From assembly GCA_029215795.1 (NCBI GenBank), contig JARDYH010000003.1, positions 170,636,382 through 170,700,381 on the forward strand: a stretch of DNA of 64,000 nt, given 5' to 3'. The notes under the pieces were generated by a model that searched no databases, was not told the origin of the DNA, and saw only the letters and a list, made by a program, of their open reading frames with translations. This stretch comes from Anniella stebbinsi. Lineage: Eukaryota > Chordata > Lepidosauria > Squamata > Anniellidae. Of this stretch, positions 24,321 to 32,879 are shown piece after piece (within the stretch, counting starts at the first letter, position 1; each line of letters starts with the position of its first letter). The position numbers and the translations under genes are program-made.

Positions 24321-24812
24321 TATCAGGGAAAATTTCTATTAAGATGAATAAAGGACTGGACAGTTTAGAGTGTCCAGAGGACTGACTAGAGCAGCTGCAG
24401 TCAATTATCTAGGATAATCGTTTTTTCTATTCACTGTTAAAAAGGTCAGTGAGATAGTGGGATTCTTTTTAGAAGGTTGCTTAATTGATTGATTGCTGAG
24501 TCAGTGTACAGCCAAAATGTATACAAGACAGAGACATTAGAATGGCTGTTGTTAGGCTGAATGATTATGCGGAGGAGAAGGCTGGTGGTATGAGAAATAT
24601 GAAGATGGACAAAAATGATTTATAAAATCTTCCTGGAAACCTGTATTATTTGGAGAAACCAGTTTGCTGTATATATCTATATTGGAAACACAGTAAAGGA
24701 CTTGTATTTTACACTAAACCGCTGGAGTGTGAGTATTTTTTACTGACTGGACTTGGCTGGAAAACACGCTTGCTCTGCTGAAAACGAATGGGGAGCGCTT
24801 CTTTCCCTAACA
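24321..24812 (+). repeat. copia 5' LTR (492 bp)
   Basis: It begins TATCAGGGAAAATTTC (the 3' copy has TGTCAAGG, nearer the canonical TG start) and ends CTTTCCCTAACA. It contains a TATATAT stretch near 24670 that may serve a promoter. It has about 36 bp (24459-24495) not present in the 3' LTR. Confidence 0.92.
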
Positions 24813-25632
24813 GGTTATGCGCCCAGAGTAACCAGGAGTGCCAGGAGTTCCAAATACAGCAGTGGATGATGGTTGTCGAAGAAGTGGAATTGAGCTCTGG
24901 AAGTGATTCGAGTGAGGAATCAGAGTCAAGCGATTTGTCTGGTCAGAGTAAAGCTGTCAATTTGAGTCAGCCGGGAAACATGGCACAGATGAGCTTGCAC
25001 GGAGGAATTCCTATCGAAAGGCTAAATGAAAAAAACTATCTAAATTGGTCATTCAAAATGGAGATGTTTTTGAGATGAGACAGATGTTGGAATGTTGTGG
25101 AAGTCCCAAGACTGGCTGGTCTGAGTGTTGCTGAACAAAATGAGTGGGACATTTTAACCATTAGAGCCAAGGTGAATATTGTACTGTGCATTGATGACAG
25201 GCAATTGATTCATATTTCTCGGACTGACACAGCTCAAGAATACGGGATAAACTGAAAAATGTTTATGTGAGACAAACGGCAAGTTCTAAGATAAGCGTAA
25301 TGTGTCAGCTTTATAGAACTAAGCTCCGTGAAGGAGGGTCATTGTCTGAGCATCTACAAACGATGGGCACTTTGTTTGCCAAACTCCAAGAAGTAGGTTT
25401 GCCGTTCGATGAGGAAAATTGAATTTACATGATCCTGAGTTCCCTCCCAGAGAGTTGGGACACGCTTACAATGAATTTAGAGTCCATGCAGCAGCAAGAC
25501 ATTTCTATTGAATATTTGAGTGGAAGGTTGCTGGAGGAGGAAAGGAAGCGTGTGTAACGTGCAGAGGAACGAGGAGAAACGAGGAAAGGAATCAGCCATG
25601 AATCGCATGGAGGAACAAAGCAAGTTGCCAAA
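24788..25632 (+). pseudogene. copia gag, capsid region, frameshifted
   Basis: After an acidic serine-rich segment, IERLNEKNYLNWSFKMEMFL is the typical start of the copia Gag capsid domain (the UBN2/retrotran_gag type, with NY--W and a hydrophobic helix). A TGA at 25076 and later shifts interrupt it. Downstream readings in other frames give AEQNEWDILTIRAKVNIVLC, SLSEHLQTMGTLFAKLQEVG and MILSSLPESWDTLTMNLESM, all conserved in copia Gag. The region ends just before the zinc knuckle frame. The product would assemble particles that package the element RNA; this copy cannot encode it intact. Confidence 0.85.
24813..24826 (+). promoter_or_regulatory. primer binding site, initiator tRNA-Met anticodon arm
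   Basis: GGTTATGCGCCCAG lies immediately after the LTR. It is complementary, with one mismatch, to the anticodon stem-loop of vertebrate initiator tRNA-Met (CTGGGCCCATAACC). This matches the internal, half-tRNA priming known for Drosophila copia and yeast Ty5 rather than the usual tRNA 3' end. The complementarity is read directly; the priming mechanism is inference. Confidence 0.75.
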
Positions 25633-26760
25633 ATGGAGTCGGGGCAGCGCTTACAGTTCGGAGGAGTCGAGCGCGCAATGGTGGTGGAAAAAAGGAAATG
25701 CTATCGATGTGGCAAGCCGGGGCATATTTGGAAGAATTGCCGAGTGAAGTTGCAAACAAAAGGGGCCGCGCATTGGAAAGAGGAAAACCATCGTTCCATA
25801 GGAGAGCGAGAGCGAGAGGAAGCTCGTAGTGCTCAATTGGTATCCGCAGCCGTGGAAACGAAGGAGGCAAAACAGGAAGGAATTTGGCTTATCGACTCAG
25901 CATCTAGCCAAACGCTGTGTAAAAGCAAAGAGGCGTTTGATAAACTCCAGGCTGGATCTTTGGATTCAGTCACGTTAGCAGATGGAAGAAAGGTTCCTGT
26001 TACAGGGAAAGGGTCATGTTTTATTCCATGCTTAGGGAAAAGTTTATTTAACGTGCTTTATATTGATAATCTTGATTATAATCTTCTATCCGTAGCCAGC
26101 CTAACAAAGGAAGGATATGTTGTCACATTCAAAGGATGTCTATGTGAAGTGACAAAAGAGGAGCAGATTTGTGTGCGAGGGGATCTCAAAAATGGTTTGT
26201 TTGAAATGAGGTCTAATGATTGCATGGTAGATCAAATTGGAAATGCTCCAATACATTCAGATTGTATTCACTTACTGCACAGAAGGATGGGCCATGCAAG
26301 TTTTAAAGTGTTAAAACAAATGCCAAAGATGTGCAAAGGGATTGATCTCAATGGGTGTGAGAGATTTCTGGATTGCAAAGTCTGCAAGCAATCGAAATGA
26401 AAGGTTCAGGCAATAAACAAGAAAAGTGAGAGGGTTTCAAAAGAGGTGTTTGAGCTTGTACACCTAGATCTGGTTGGACCATTTAAAGAAAGTGTCGGTG
26501 GTGCCAAATATGTACTTGTCATTTTGGATGATAAATCCAGGTTTAGTTGGGTTTATATGATAAAGAAAAAATCGGAAGCGTTTCAAACGTTTAAAACATG
26601 GTTAACATGGGCGGAACGGAGATTCCAAAAGCAAGTGATTCAGATTCAATCTGACCGAGGTGGAGAATTTACTGGTAATGATTTTTTAAGGTGGACCAGG
26701 AATAATGGGATTGCTCACAGGTTTTCATCCATTTGCTCCTTGGCAGAACGGAGCAATTGA
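25633..26760 (+). pseudogene. copia nucleocapsid knuckle, protease and integrase N-half
   Basis: One frame reads through, broken only by a TGA at 26398-26400. In order: a CCHC zinc knuckle CYRCGKPGHIWKNC at residues 23-36 (RNA binding), the aspartic protease site IWLIDSASS at residues 84-92 (the usual G after DS is A), and the integrase zinc-binding histidine and cysteine set (H216, H221, C248, C251) on either side of the GAG-pre-integrase segment. After the stop comes the catalytic core: LDLVGPF with the first aspartate and IQSDRGGEF with the second. The third residue, the E in NGAIERRN, is in the neighbouring frame (26705-26974), so a frameshift lies at about 26730-26745. Confidence 0.9.
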
Positions 26761-27553
26761 AAGAAGAAATGGTTTGCTACAAACTGTGAAAGTTTCTTTA
26801 TTATTGGATGCAGGGGTTGAACAAGGTTTATGGGCAGAAACGTTCTCAACTGCCAATTATTTGCTGAATAGAACTTGGTTGAATGTAATTAACAGTACAC
26901 CTTTTTATTTACTACATGGAAAAAAAACGAATCTGTCTCATATCTCCGTGTCTGGGGTACGTTTGCATACGTAAACATCCCAAAGAGCCAAAGACGAAAG
27001 GGAGACAACAAGGCGGCTCATTTACACTTTGTGGGATATGATGCAAAATCCTGGAGGTTTTATGTAGGGAATGGTAAAGTAATTGTGTCTAGGTCAGCTA
27101 ATTTTGAAGAGCAAAACTGGCAAAGGATTCATTCAAATCCTGAAATGTTGTTACATTTCTCACCGGATGGGAGAAATGGAGGAGCAGAAGGAGTTAAAGC
27201 CTCAAACTGGAGCCGGGTCTTCCAGCGAGGAGCATTTAACTTCACCCCCCATGGAAAGCAATGGAGAGAAACAAAGTGCAGAACCGAGTCCTAGTAATTT
27301 GAGGAGGTCTGACAGAGTTAACAAAGGCATACTGCCTACAAGGTATGGGTTTGAAAGCCACAGTGCCAGAGTGTGTATGGTGAATTATGAGCCTCTGAGT
27401 TATAAGGAAGTGTTAAAGTTGCCTATGCAGGAGAAGAGAAAATGGATTCTTCCGATGCAAGAAGAGATGGGGAGTTTTTCAAAACATGATGTGTATGAAC
27501 CTACACGGTTACCCCAAGGTAAAAAAATCAGTGGATTGTTGCTGGGTGTATAA
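26705..27553 (+). pseudogene. copia integrase C-half and linker, frameshifted
   Basis: PFAPWQNGAIERRNGLLQTV carries the catalytic glutamate of the DDE core. The helix LWAETFSTANYLLNRT follows. Another frame change near 26945 leads to VGYDAKSWRFYVGNGKVIVS, the conserved beta-rich region after the core. The linker (27083-27553) has RRSDRVNKGILPTRYG, the usual charged segment before reverse transcriptase, and PLSYKEVLKLPMQEKRKWIL with the start of the RT fingers. Frames overlap because of multiple small shifts. Confidence 0.85.
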
Positions 27554-27695
27554 AAAGAAGGTTTTGGAATCAGGTGAAACCAAAACAAACTCCATGGGTT
27601 TGATGAGAAATCTGACAAGGTTTGGTTGCTTGAAAAAACAGTATATGGCTTGTAGCAGTCAGCAAAGGTGCTGGAATGATTGCTGGGAGAAGTGA
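27486..27695 (+). pseudogene. copia reverse transcriptase, core deleted
   Basis: Only edges of the reverse transcriptase remain. CWVYKKKVLESGETK (about 27537-27590) is the early fingers motif. LEKTVYGL (about 27630-27653) is the mid-domain LYGLKQ-type motif. The next recognisable block, LGEVSYYLGVQIIKQNEGGY (27680 on), comes after the YVDD active site in normal elements. The segments between, with the first aspartate and YVDD, are missing. Two internal deletions of several hundred bases would explain it. The copy therefore had no active polymerase. Confidence 0.85.
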
Positions 27696-28512
27696 GCTAT
27701 TATTTAGGTGTTCAGATCATCAAACAGAATGAAGGAGGATATTTCCTGAGTCAAAAACAGAAAATTGTTAATCTGCCAGAGTCCTGTGGCATGAGTGACT
27801 ATAAAGGTGTACAAAGTCCTATGTTACCTGAATTCAGATCAACCTTGGAAGGGGAAAGTTTCAATGATCCAGAATTGTATCAGTCTGTAATTGGAAGTCT
27901 TTTGTACATAAGTCAATGGACACGGGCAGATATTGCTTGTCCAGTAGGTATTTTAAGTCAGCAGGTTGTGAAGCCCACAAATGCTGCTTGGTTAGGAGTT
28001 AAGAGAGTGTTGCGCTACTTGAAGAATACTCAAAATCTCTGTCTAACATTGTCATCTTTTGAAAATGAGTCCTTAGAGTGCTATGTGGACAGTGATTAGG
28101 CAGGAAACCCCACAGACTGGAAGTCTACAAGCGGAATGGCTATAATGCTTGGAATGTCGTTAATACATTGGAAATCCAAGAAGCAAGCTTGTGTAGCTAC
28201 GTCGTCATGCGAGGCTGAATATGCGTCTTTATCTGAAGCATGCGGAGAAATTGAATGGTTCATGCAATTGTTAAAGTGTATGAGGATTCACAATCTTGTA
28301 TAGCTTTAGCTAACTCACAGATGTTAAAAGCCAGAACAAAGCATGTAGCTATAAGATTCTTTAATGTGAAACAGCATGTAGAGAATGGGTTTATAAAGTT
28401 ATTCTACTGTGAGTCAAAGCAGAATATAGCAGACCTTTTTACCAAGCCTTTGGTGGTATATCAGCATGACAAATTAATTGAAAAATTGGGTTTTGAAATG
28501 CTTGATATGTAA
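27680..28512 (+). pseudogene. copia connection and RNase H domain
   Basis: LGEVSYYLGVQI, ESCGMSDYKGVQSPMLP and QSVIGSLLYISQWTRADIAC are the standard copia sequence after reverse transcriptase. RNase H follows: CYVDSD at 28079-28096, then an in-frame TAG (28097-28099) at the normally conserved tryptophan, followed by STSGM, KQACVATSSCEAEYASLSEA, then, in another frame, VYEDSQSCIALANSQML and KHVAIRFFNVKQHVENGFIK and NIADLFTKPL to the end at 28512. RNase H would remove the RNA template. The TAG and a shift near 28255 break this copy. Confidence 0.9.
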
Positions 28513-28544
28513 GACAGCTTTATTCATCTTAAGTATTCAATTTT

Positions 28545-28551
28545 GAAGGGG
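28545..28551 (+). promoter_or_regulatory. polypurine tract
   Basis: GAAGGGG immediately before the 3' LTR is the expected primer site for plus-strand synthesis. Short but correctly placed. Confidence 0.8.
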
Positions 28552-29005
28552 TGTCAAGGAAAATTTCTATTAAGATGAATAAAGGACTGGACAGTTTAGA
28601 GTGTCCAGAGGACTGACTAGAGCAGCTGCAGTCAATTATCTAGGAGAATAGTTTTTCTATTCACTGTTAAAAAGGTCAGTGAGATAGTGCTGAGTCAGTG
28701 TACAGCCAAAATGTATATAAGACAGAGACATTAGAATGGCTGTTGTTAGGCTGAATGTTTATGCGGAGGAGAAGGCTGGTGGTATGAGAAATATGAAGAT
28801 GGACAAAAATGATTTATAAAATCTTCCTGGAAACCTGTATTATTTGGAGAAACCAGTTTGCTGTATATATCTATATTGGAATCACAGTAAAGGACTTGTA
28901 TTTCATACTAAACCGCTGGAGTGTGAGTATTCTTTACTGACTGGACTTGGCTGGAAAACCCCTTGCTCTTCTGAAAACGAATGGGGAGCGCTTCTTTCCC
29001 TAACA
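28552..29005 (+). repeat. copia 3' LTR (454 bp)
   Basis: TGTCAAGGAAAATTTCTATT start and CTTTCCCTAACA end. It is collinear with the 5' LTR. A C-run follows immediately (29006-29020). Confidence 0.92.
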
Positions 29006-29020
29006 CCCCCCCCCCCCCCC

Positions 29021-29539
29021 AGATTCTGCCTTAATCCATCCCTGTGCAGAATTGGAGAGGTGTGTGTGCTTGTTAATGGGAAGGAATGATTTCAGGTAGG
29101 GGGAAATTAAAAATTCCTAAAATATCAAGTGATGAACCAATCTGATTCAAACTTGGCACACCTAAAGCCCTACTTAAGGGTTCTCGTAGTCCCAAGTTTC
29201 ATCTCTTCGTCTTTAAAAATGAGGGAGCTGTAAGGATTTTGATTAATTCCCATAGGAGCTCCAATGAGCAAGGGGGAAGGCTGCAATGTCCATCACAATG
29301 TCCATCAACAAGAACCAATGAACTGGAGGGGAACTGCAGGGTGGGGCAGGCGCAATAGCAGTGGGAGAGCAAGCAAGTGAAAAGAGAGTTCATCGGTATA
29401 AGATCGTGAAAGGGAGAAGTGCTCGCAGTGCTTATGAAACAGAGGTTTAAAAAGCGGAAGCAAACCAGGGGAAAAATAGGAGTGATGGAGCTTGTGGTTT
29501 GGGTCCAGGTTACTTACGGGATCACTTTCTCCCATACAA
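29021..29539. other. unassigned stretch, possibly an old MITE interior
   Basis: The block around 29100-29225 (AAATTAAAAATTCCTAAAAT, GATTCAAACTTGGCACACCT) resembles the internal filler of some vertebrate hAT-type non-autonomous elements; similar phrases occur near 33000-33125. No termini were identified. Confidence 0.3.
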
Positions 29540-30262
29540 TCTGCCCCACACACTCAGGTCCTCTGGGGAGAATTTACTCCAGTCAGCCAAAACTAGGCTG
29601 ACAACTCTTACCCAGCCGACCTTTGCTTATGCTGCCCCTAGACTGTAGAATGGCATGCCAGAAGAGATTCGTCAACTTAATACTCTCTCCAAGTTGCAGA
29701 CAGCCATAAAGGCCTCCTCCACACGAGACGTTTAATGAGCCTTGAAGGCTCATTATAAATTTTACCTCCACACCAGCGGAGCGCAAAACGGGCGTACAGG
29801 CGCGTTATCTCCCCGATAATGCGCATTTTCGAATGCGCGTTAAATAGCGACTTTTATTTTGCTCCGGCCGTTAAAGCGCATTTTCGCCGTGTGAACAAGC
29901 GATTATGCGCATTAACGTCTTCTAAAGCGCTTTTTGGACATCAATTAATGCGCTTCGCCGCCTCTCGCCGCCTCCCGTGCAGAGGGATTAGGCGTAAATG
30001 CGCCTCCGCGATAATGCGCATAATCCCCGAACCGGGCGCAAAAGCGCATCCTTGTGGAGGGGGCCAAAGACTAATCTCTTCCGGCAGGCCTACCCAGATG
30101 AATTTTAAACCTAAGAATGTTAAGATGTTGTAATTGTTATTTTAGTATTGTATTGGTTTTATATGCTCGTTTAATCAGTTTTATGTATTTGATTTATATT
30201 GTATTTAATGTTGTTCCCTGCCTCAATTCAGAGGGAGAGGCGGATAAGAAACAAATATATTA
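29540..30262 (+). mobile_element. L2-like LINE 3' part, interrupted by a MITE
   Basis: Pieces at 29540-29711 and 30066-30262 join across the inserted MITE. Blocks AAACTAGGCTGACAACTCTT, GACTGTAGAATGGCATGCCA, and TCTCTTCCGGCAGGCCTACC are shared, in reverse, with the copy at 59500-60110. The 3' terminus is CCTGCCTCAATTCAGAGGGA then GAGGCGGATAAGAAACAAAT and an ATT tract. The decayed C-terminal coding frame has stops. Confidence 0.8.
29712..30065 (+). mobile_element. GCGC-rich MITE, copy 2 (354 bp)
   Basis: Termini GCCTCCTCCACACGAG and, inverted, GGCCCCCTCCACAAGG. It is flanked by AAAG on both sides (29708-29711, 30066-30069). The paralogous LINE at about 59680-59700 (minus strand, AAGCCATAAAGACTGATCTC) shows the uninterrupted site with one AAAG. 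Length and orientation match copy 1 exactly. The internal GCGCATTTTC, AATGCGCGTT and GCGCATAAT words form nested inverted repeats. Confidence 0.87.
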
Positions 30263-30267
30263 TTATA

Positions 30268-31285
30268 TCTCTTTCTCGTTTGTGGCGGTTTTTCTAGACA
30301 GACATGATGGGCTTTGCCAAGTCATGCTGTCTTTTACAGATTCAGGAATTTCCTGACAACTGAGCATGTTTTAATTATGACTGCTTTCTGGATGTTGGTG
30401 TGAATGTATTTTGGTAGTTTCTGAAGGTTTTCTGTATATTTTTTTGATGTGATGCCAGTGACTGATGTGACTAATGGAATAATTGTGACCTTTTCCTGTT
30501 GCCATAGTTCTTTGACTTCCATGGCCAGTGGTGTATATTTGTCTCTCTTTTCCTCTTCCTTTAAACCAACATTTTTGTCATTTGGTACTGCTATGTTGAT
30601 GAGGTATGTGTGCTTTTCTTTTTGTCTATGACCATTATGTCTGCCTGGTATTAGGGTATTATCTTGTCGGTATGAATTGTTCTGACCCGGTATATTTTAT
30701 GATCTGCATTTTCCAAGATTGTTTCGGGTGAGTATTTATAGTATGGTGTAGGTTGTTTGATAAGGTTGAATTTGATGGCCAGTCATTGGTGAATTATTTT
30801 TGCAGCTGTATTGTGCCTGTCTGTATAGTCCATTCCTGCCAGAATTTTACATCCTCCTGTTATATGGTCTATTGTTTCTTGGAATTGATGGCATTTCCTG
30901 CATAGGTCTGTTGTTACACTGTTATCTTTTATGATGTATTTTTGGTAGTTCTTGGTTGATATAACTTGATCCTGTATAGCTATTAGGAATCCTTCTATTT
31001 CTGGAAATAGCTCACCCTTCCTGTACCATTTGTATGATTGTTCTTTGTTTATTTGTGGATTCTGTAGTATGTTGTAGTGCTTCCCATGGAGCACATTTTG
31101 CGCCCGTTTTCCTTTTTTCTCTGCGAGTGTGAGTGGTTGTGTTTGGTCTTCGTTTTGTAGTGCTAGGTTGAGTGGGGTGTAATTTTTATCTGCTTTTACT
31201 ATGGCGTTATGAATGGGGGTATTTTTAGTGTGGAATAATTCTCTGAGTAATTTTATCTGTTTAGCATGAATTCTGTTAATGTATT
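30268..31285 (-). mobile_element. R4/Dong-type LINE, 3' part
   Basis: The minus strand carries the C-terminal part of a restriction-like-endonuclease LINE. Its 3' end abuts a short AT-rich trinucleotide tract (30254-30267) and its 5' truncation point abuts (TAA)n at 31282-31296. Dong and related R4 elements are known to insert in TAA repeats, which fits both junctions. A second copy of the same family lies at 40434-40888. Confidence 0.8.
30334..31285 (-). pseudogene. R4-type LINE C-terminus with restriction-like endonuclease
   Basis: Reading from 31285 leftwards: EFMLNRQIKLLRELFHTKNT, LAEKKGKRAQNVLHGKHYNI, then KGELFPEIEGFLIAIQDQVI and the zinc motif CRKCHQFQETIDHITGGC (C-X2-C-X7-H-X4-C), typical of R2/R4 proteins. 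RHNTAAKIIHQWL follows. The endonuclease part appears in a neighbouring frame with DKNVGLKEEEKRDKYTPLAM and EVKELWQQEKVTIIPLVTSV, ending FLNL and a stop at 30334. In this family the domain makes the target nick. The frame is close to intact; a stop near 30680 and small shifts break it. Compared with the 40434 copy, three codons are missing near 30410. Confidence 0.8.
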
Positions 31286-31442
31286 ATTATTATTATTAGG
31301 GGTGTGCACGGACCCCCCGGATCGGATCGGGACCCGGATCGGGACCTCCAATTTTGTCCCGGACCGGTTCGGACAAAATCGGAGGCCCCCCGGACCGGAT
31401 CGAGTCCGATCCCGATCCAAAAATCGGAAATTTTTGGATCGG

Positions 31443-31504
31443 CCGCCATTTTTTTCCCCATAGACTTGCATTGCAATGCAAGTCTATGAGGAAAAAATGG
31501 CGGC
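31443..31504. repeat. 62 bp near-perfect palindrome with YY1-like ends
   Basis: CCGCCATTTTTTTCCCCATA on the left pairs with GAGGAAAAAATGGCGGCG on the right, centred on TTGCATTGCAATGCAA (31473/31474). AAAATGGCGGC at each outer end matches the YY1 consensus. It lies inside the 31297 element. Confidence 0.8.
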
Positions 31505-31697
31505 GGGTGGGTAAGGGGGGGCCTAACTCCCTCCCCCCCCCCGGGGCCGTCCGCTGTGGATGGCCCCGGCAGGTAAACCCCCTCCCCCGCGCTCCCTACC
31601 CCCCCTGGGGCCGCCTGCTTCCATCCGCTGGCGCCCGCGGGCGCCAGCGGATAGAAGCGGACGGCTCCGGGGGGGGGGTAAGCCCCCTTCCCCGCCA

Positions 31698-31875
31698 CTT
31701 ACCTTCTCGGCACGTCCGGCGCCGGCGGCTACTACCAGCGGGCTCCGCGGCCTACTCTCGAGTAGCGCGCCGGGTGATGACATCACCCGGCGCGCCACCC
31801 TGGAGCAGGCCGCGGAGCCTGCTGGTAGTAGTAGGCGCCGGCGCCGGACGGGAGCCGCCGGGCCGGGCAGGTAAG
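31698..31875. repeat. palindrome unit 1
   Basis: Bounded by CTTACCT (left) and AGGTAAG (right), with core GGGTGATGACATCACCC centred on 31780. Arms contain GGCTCCGCGGCC, CGCGCCGGG and GGCGCCGGCG. Slightly asymmetric relative to the other units. Confidence 0.85.
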
Positions 31876-31933
31876 GGCCCCCCTCCCCCCTCCCCCCTCC
31901 GCGCGCCCCCTCCTCCCCTCCACGCACCCCCTC

Positions 31934-32124
31934 CTTACCTTTCCGGCCCGGCGGCTCCCGTCCGGCGCCGGCGCCTACTACTTCCAGCAGGCTCCGCGGC
32001 CTGCTCTAGAGTAGTGTGCCGGGTGATGACATCACCCGGCGCGCCATCCTAGAGCAGGCCGCGGAGCCTGCTGGGAATAGTAGGCGCCGGCGCCGGACGG
32101 GAGCCGCCGGGCCGGAAAGGTAAG
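31934..32124. repeat. palindrome unit 2
   Basis: 191 bp from CTTACCT to AGGTAAG; the midpoint is exactly the A of GATGACATC at 32029. It is 249 bp from the core of unit 1. Spacer between units is C-rich (CCCCCTCCCCCCTCCGCGCG). Confidence 0.9.
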
Positions 32125-32175
32125 GGCCCCCCTCCCCCCTCCGCGCGCCCCCTCCTCCCCTCCACGCACCCCCTC

Positions 32176-32366
32176 CTTACCTTTCCGGCCCGGCGGCTCC
32201 CGTCCGGCGCCGGCGCCTACTACTTCCAGCAGGCTCCGCGGCCTGCTCTAGAGTAGCGCGCCGGGTGATGACATCACCCGGCGCGCCACCCTAGAGCAGG
32301 CCGCGGAGCCTGCTGGGAATAGTAGGCGCCGGCGCCGGACGGGAGCCGCCGGGCCGGAAAGGTAAG
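32176..32366. repeat. palindrome unit 3
   Basis: 191 bp, core at 32271, 242 bp from unit 2. The shorter period is due to one fewer CCCTCCC step in the spacer. Confidence 0.9.
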
Positions 32367-32424
32367 GGCCCCCCTCCCCCCTCCCCCCTCCGCGCGCCCC
32401 CTCCTCCCCTCCACGCACCCCCTC

Positions 32425-32615
32425 CTTACCTTCCTGGCCCGGCGGCTTCCGTCCGGCGCCGGCGCCTACTACTTCCAGCAGGCTCCGTGGCCTGCTCTAG
32501 AGTAGCACGCCGGGTGATGACATCACCCGGCGCGCCACCCTAGAGCAGGCCGCGGAGCCTGCTAGTAGTAGTAGGCGCCGGCGCCGGACGGGAGCCACCG
32601 GGCCGAGAAGGTAAG
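32425..32615. repeat. palindrome unit 4
   Basis: 191 bp, core at 32520, 249 bp from unit 3. Ends AGGTAAGT. Followed by a GGCGGGCGCCCGC hairpin region and the right sub-terminal GATC-rich part of the element. Confidence 0.9.
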
Positions 32616-32879
32616 TGCCCCCCTCCTCCCCCCCCCCCGCTGTCCACTTTCATCGGCGGGCGCCCGCTGGCGCCCGCCAATGGAAGCGGCGGTGGGCGCC
32701 AGTGGGCGCCCGCCGATCCGCCGATCCGCCGAACCGGTTCGGAGCTTTTTCGGACCGGTTCGGTTTGGATCGGCCGATCCAGCTGCGGGATCGGAAATCG
32801 GATAATTTATCCGATTTCCCACTGGACCGGACTCGGATCGTGGATCGGGTCCGATCCAGTGCACATCCCTAATTATTAT

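Larger units (their letters stand above)
24321..29005 (+). mobile_element. Ty1/copia LTR retrotransposon, complete ends, defective interior
   Basis: Two direct LTRs (24321-24812 and 28552-29005) bound gag, protease, integrase and RNase H in the copia order, with integrase before reverse transcriptase. A primer binding site follows the 5' LTR and a purine-rich tract precedes the 3' LTR. CACCC before the element and CCCCC after it could be a 5 bp duplication with one change. LTRs look about 96-97 percent identical by eye except for one 36 bp insertion or deletion, so insertion is moderately recent. Coding regions carry many stops and frameshifts, and the reverse-transcriptase core is deleted. 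Copia elements are less common in vertebrates than Gypsy or ERV. Confidence 0.93.
31297..32871. mobile_element. 1.6 kb GC-rich hAT-like element with palindrome array
   Basis: Termini TAGGGGTGTGCACGGACC and, inverted, TAGGGATGTGCACTGGATC. ATTATTAT flanks both ends (31289-31296 and 32872-32879), an 8 bp duplication although inside an ATT tract. Sub-terminal regions are dense in CGGATCGG, ACCGGTTCGG and CCGATCC words. The interior holds four consecutive palindromic units (see separate entries) and is CpG-rich. No transposase is visible; long open frames here are by-products of GC richness. It was inserted in the TAA tract beside the R4 LINE. Confidence 0.85.

Noticed and set aside
24788..28512. 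endogenous retrovirus
   Set aside because: Integrase precedes reverse transcriptase and RNase H, and there is no envelope region, which is the Ty1/copia order.
31354..32052. 232-codon proline- and arginine-rich open frame
   Set aside because: It runs through GC-rich palindromes, overlaps equally long frames on the other strand and has no domain; an effect of few stop codons in CpG-rich DNA.
31698..32615. CRISPR-like array, from regular repeats and spacers
   Set aside because: The repeats are large palindromes with C-rich spacers that are themselves repeated; the setting is a vertebrate transposon.
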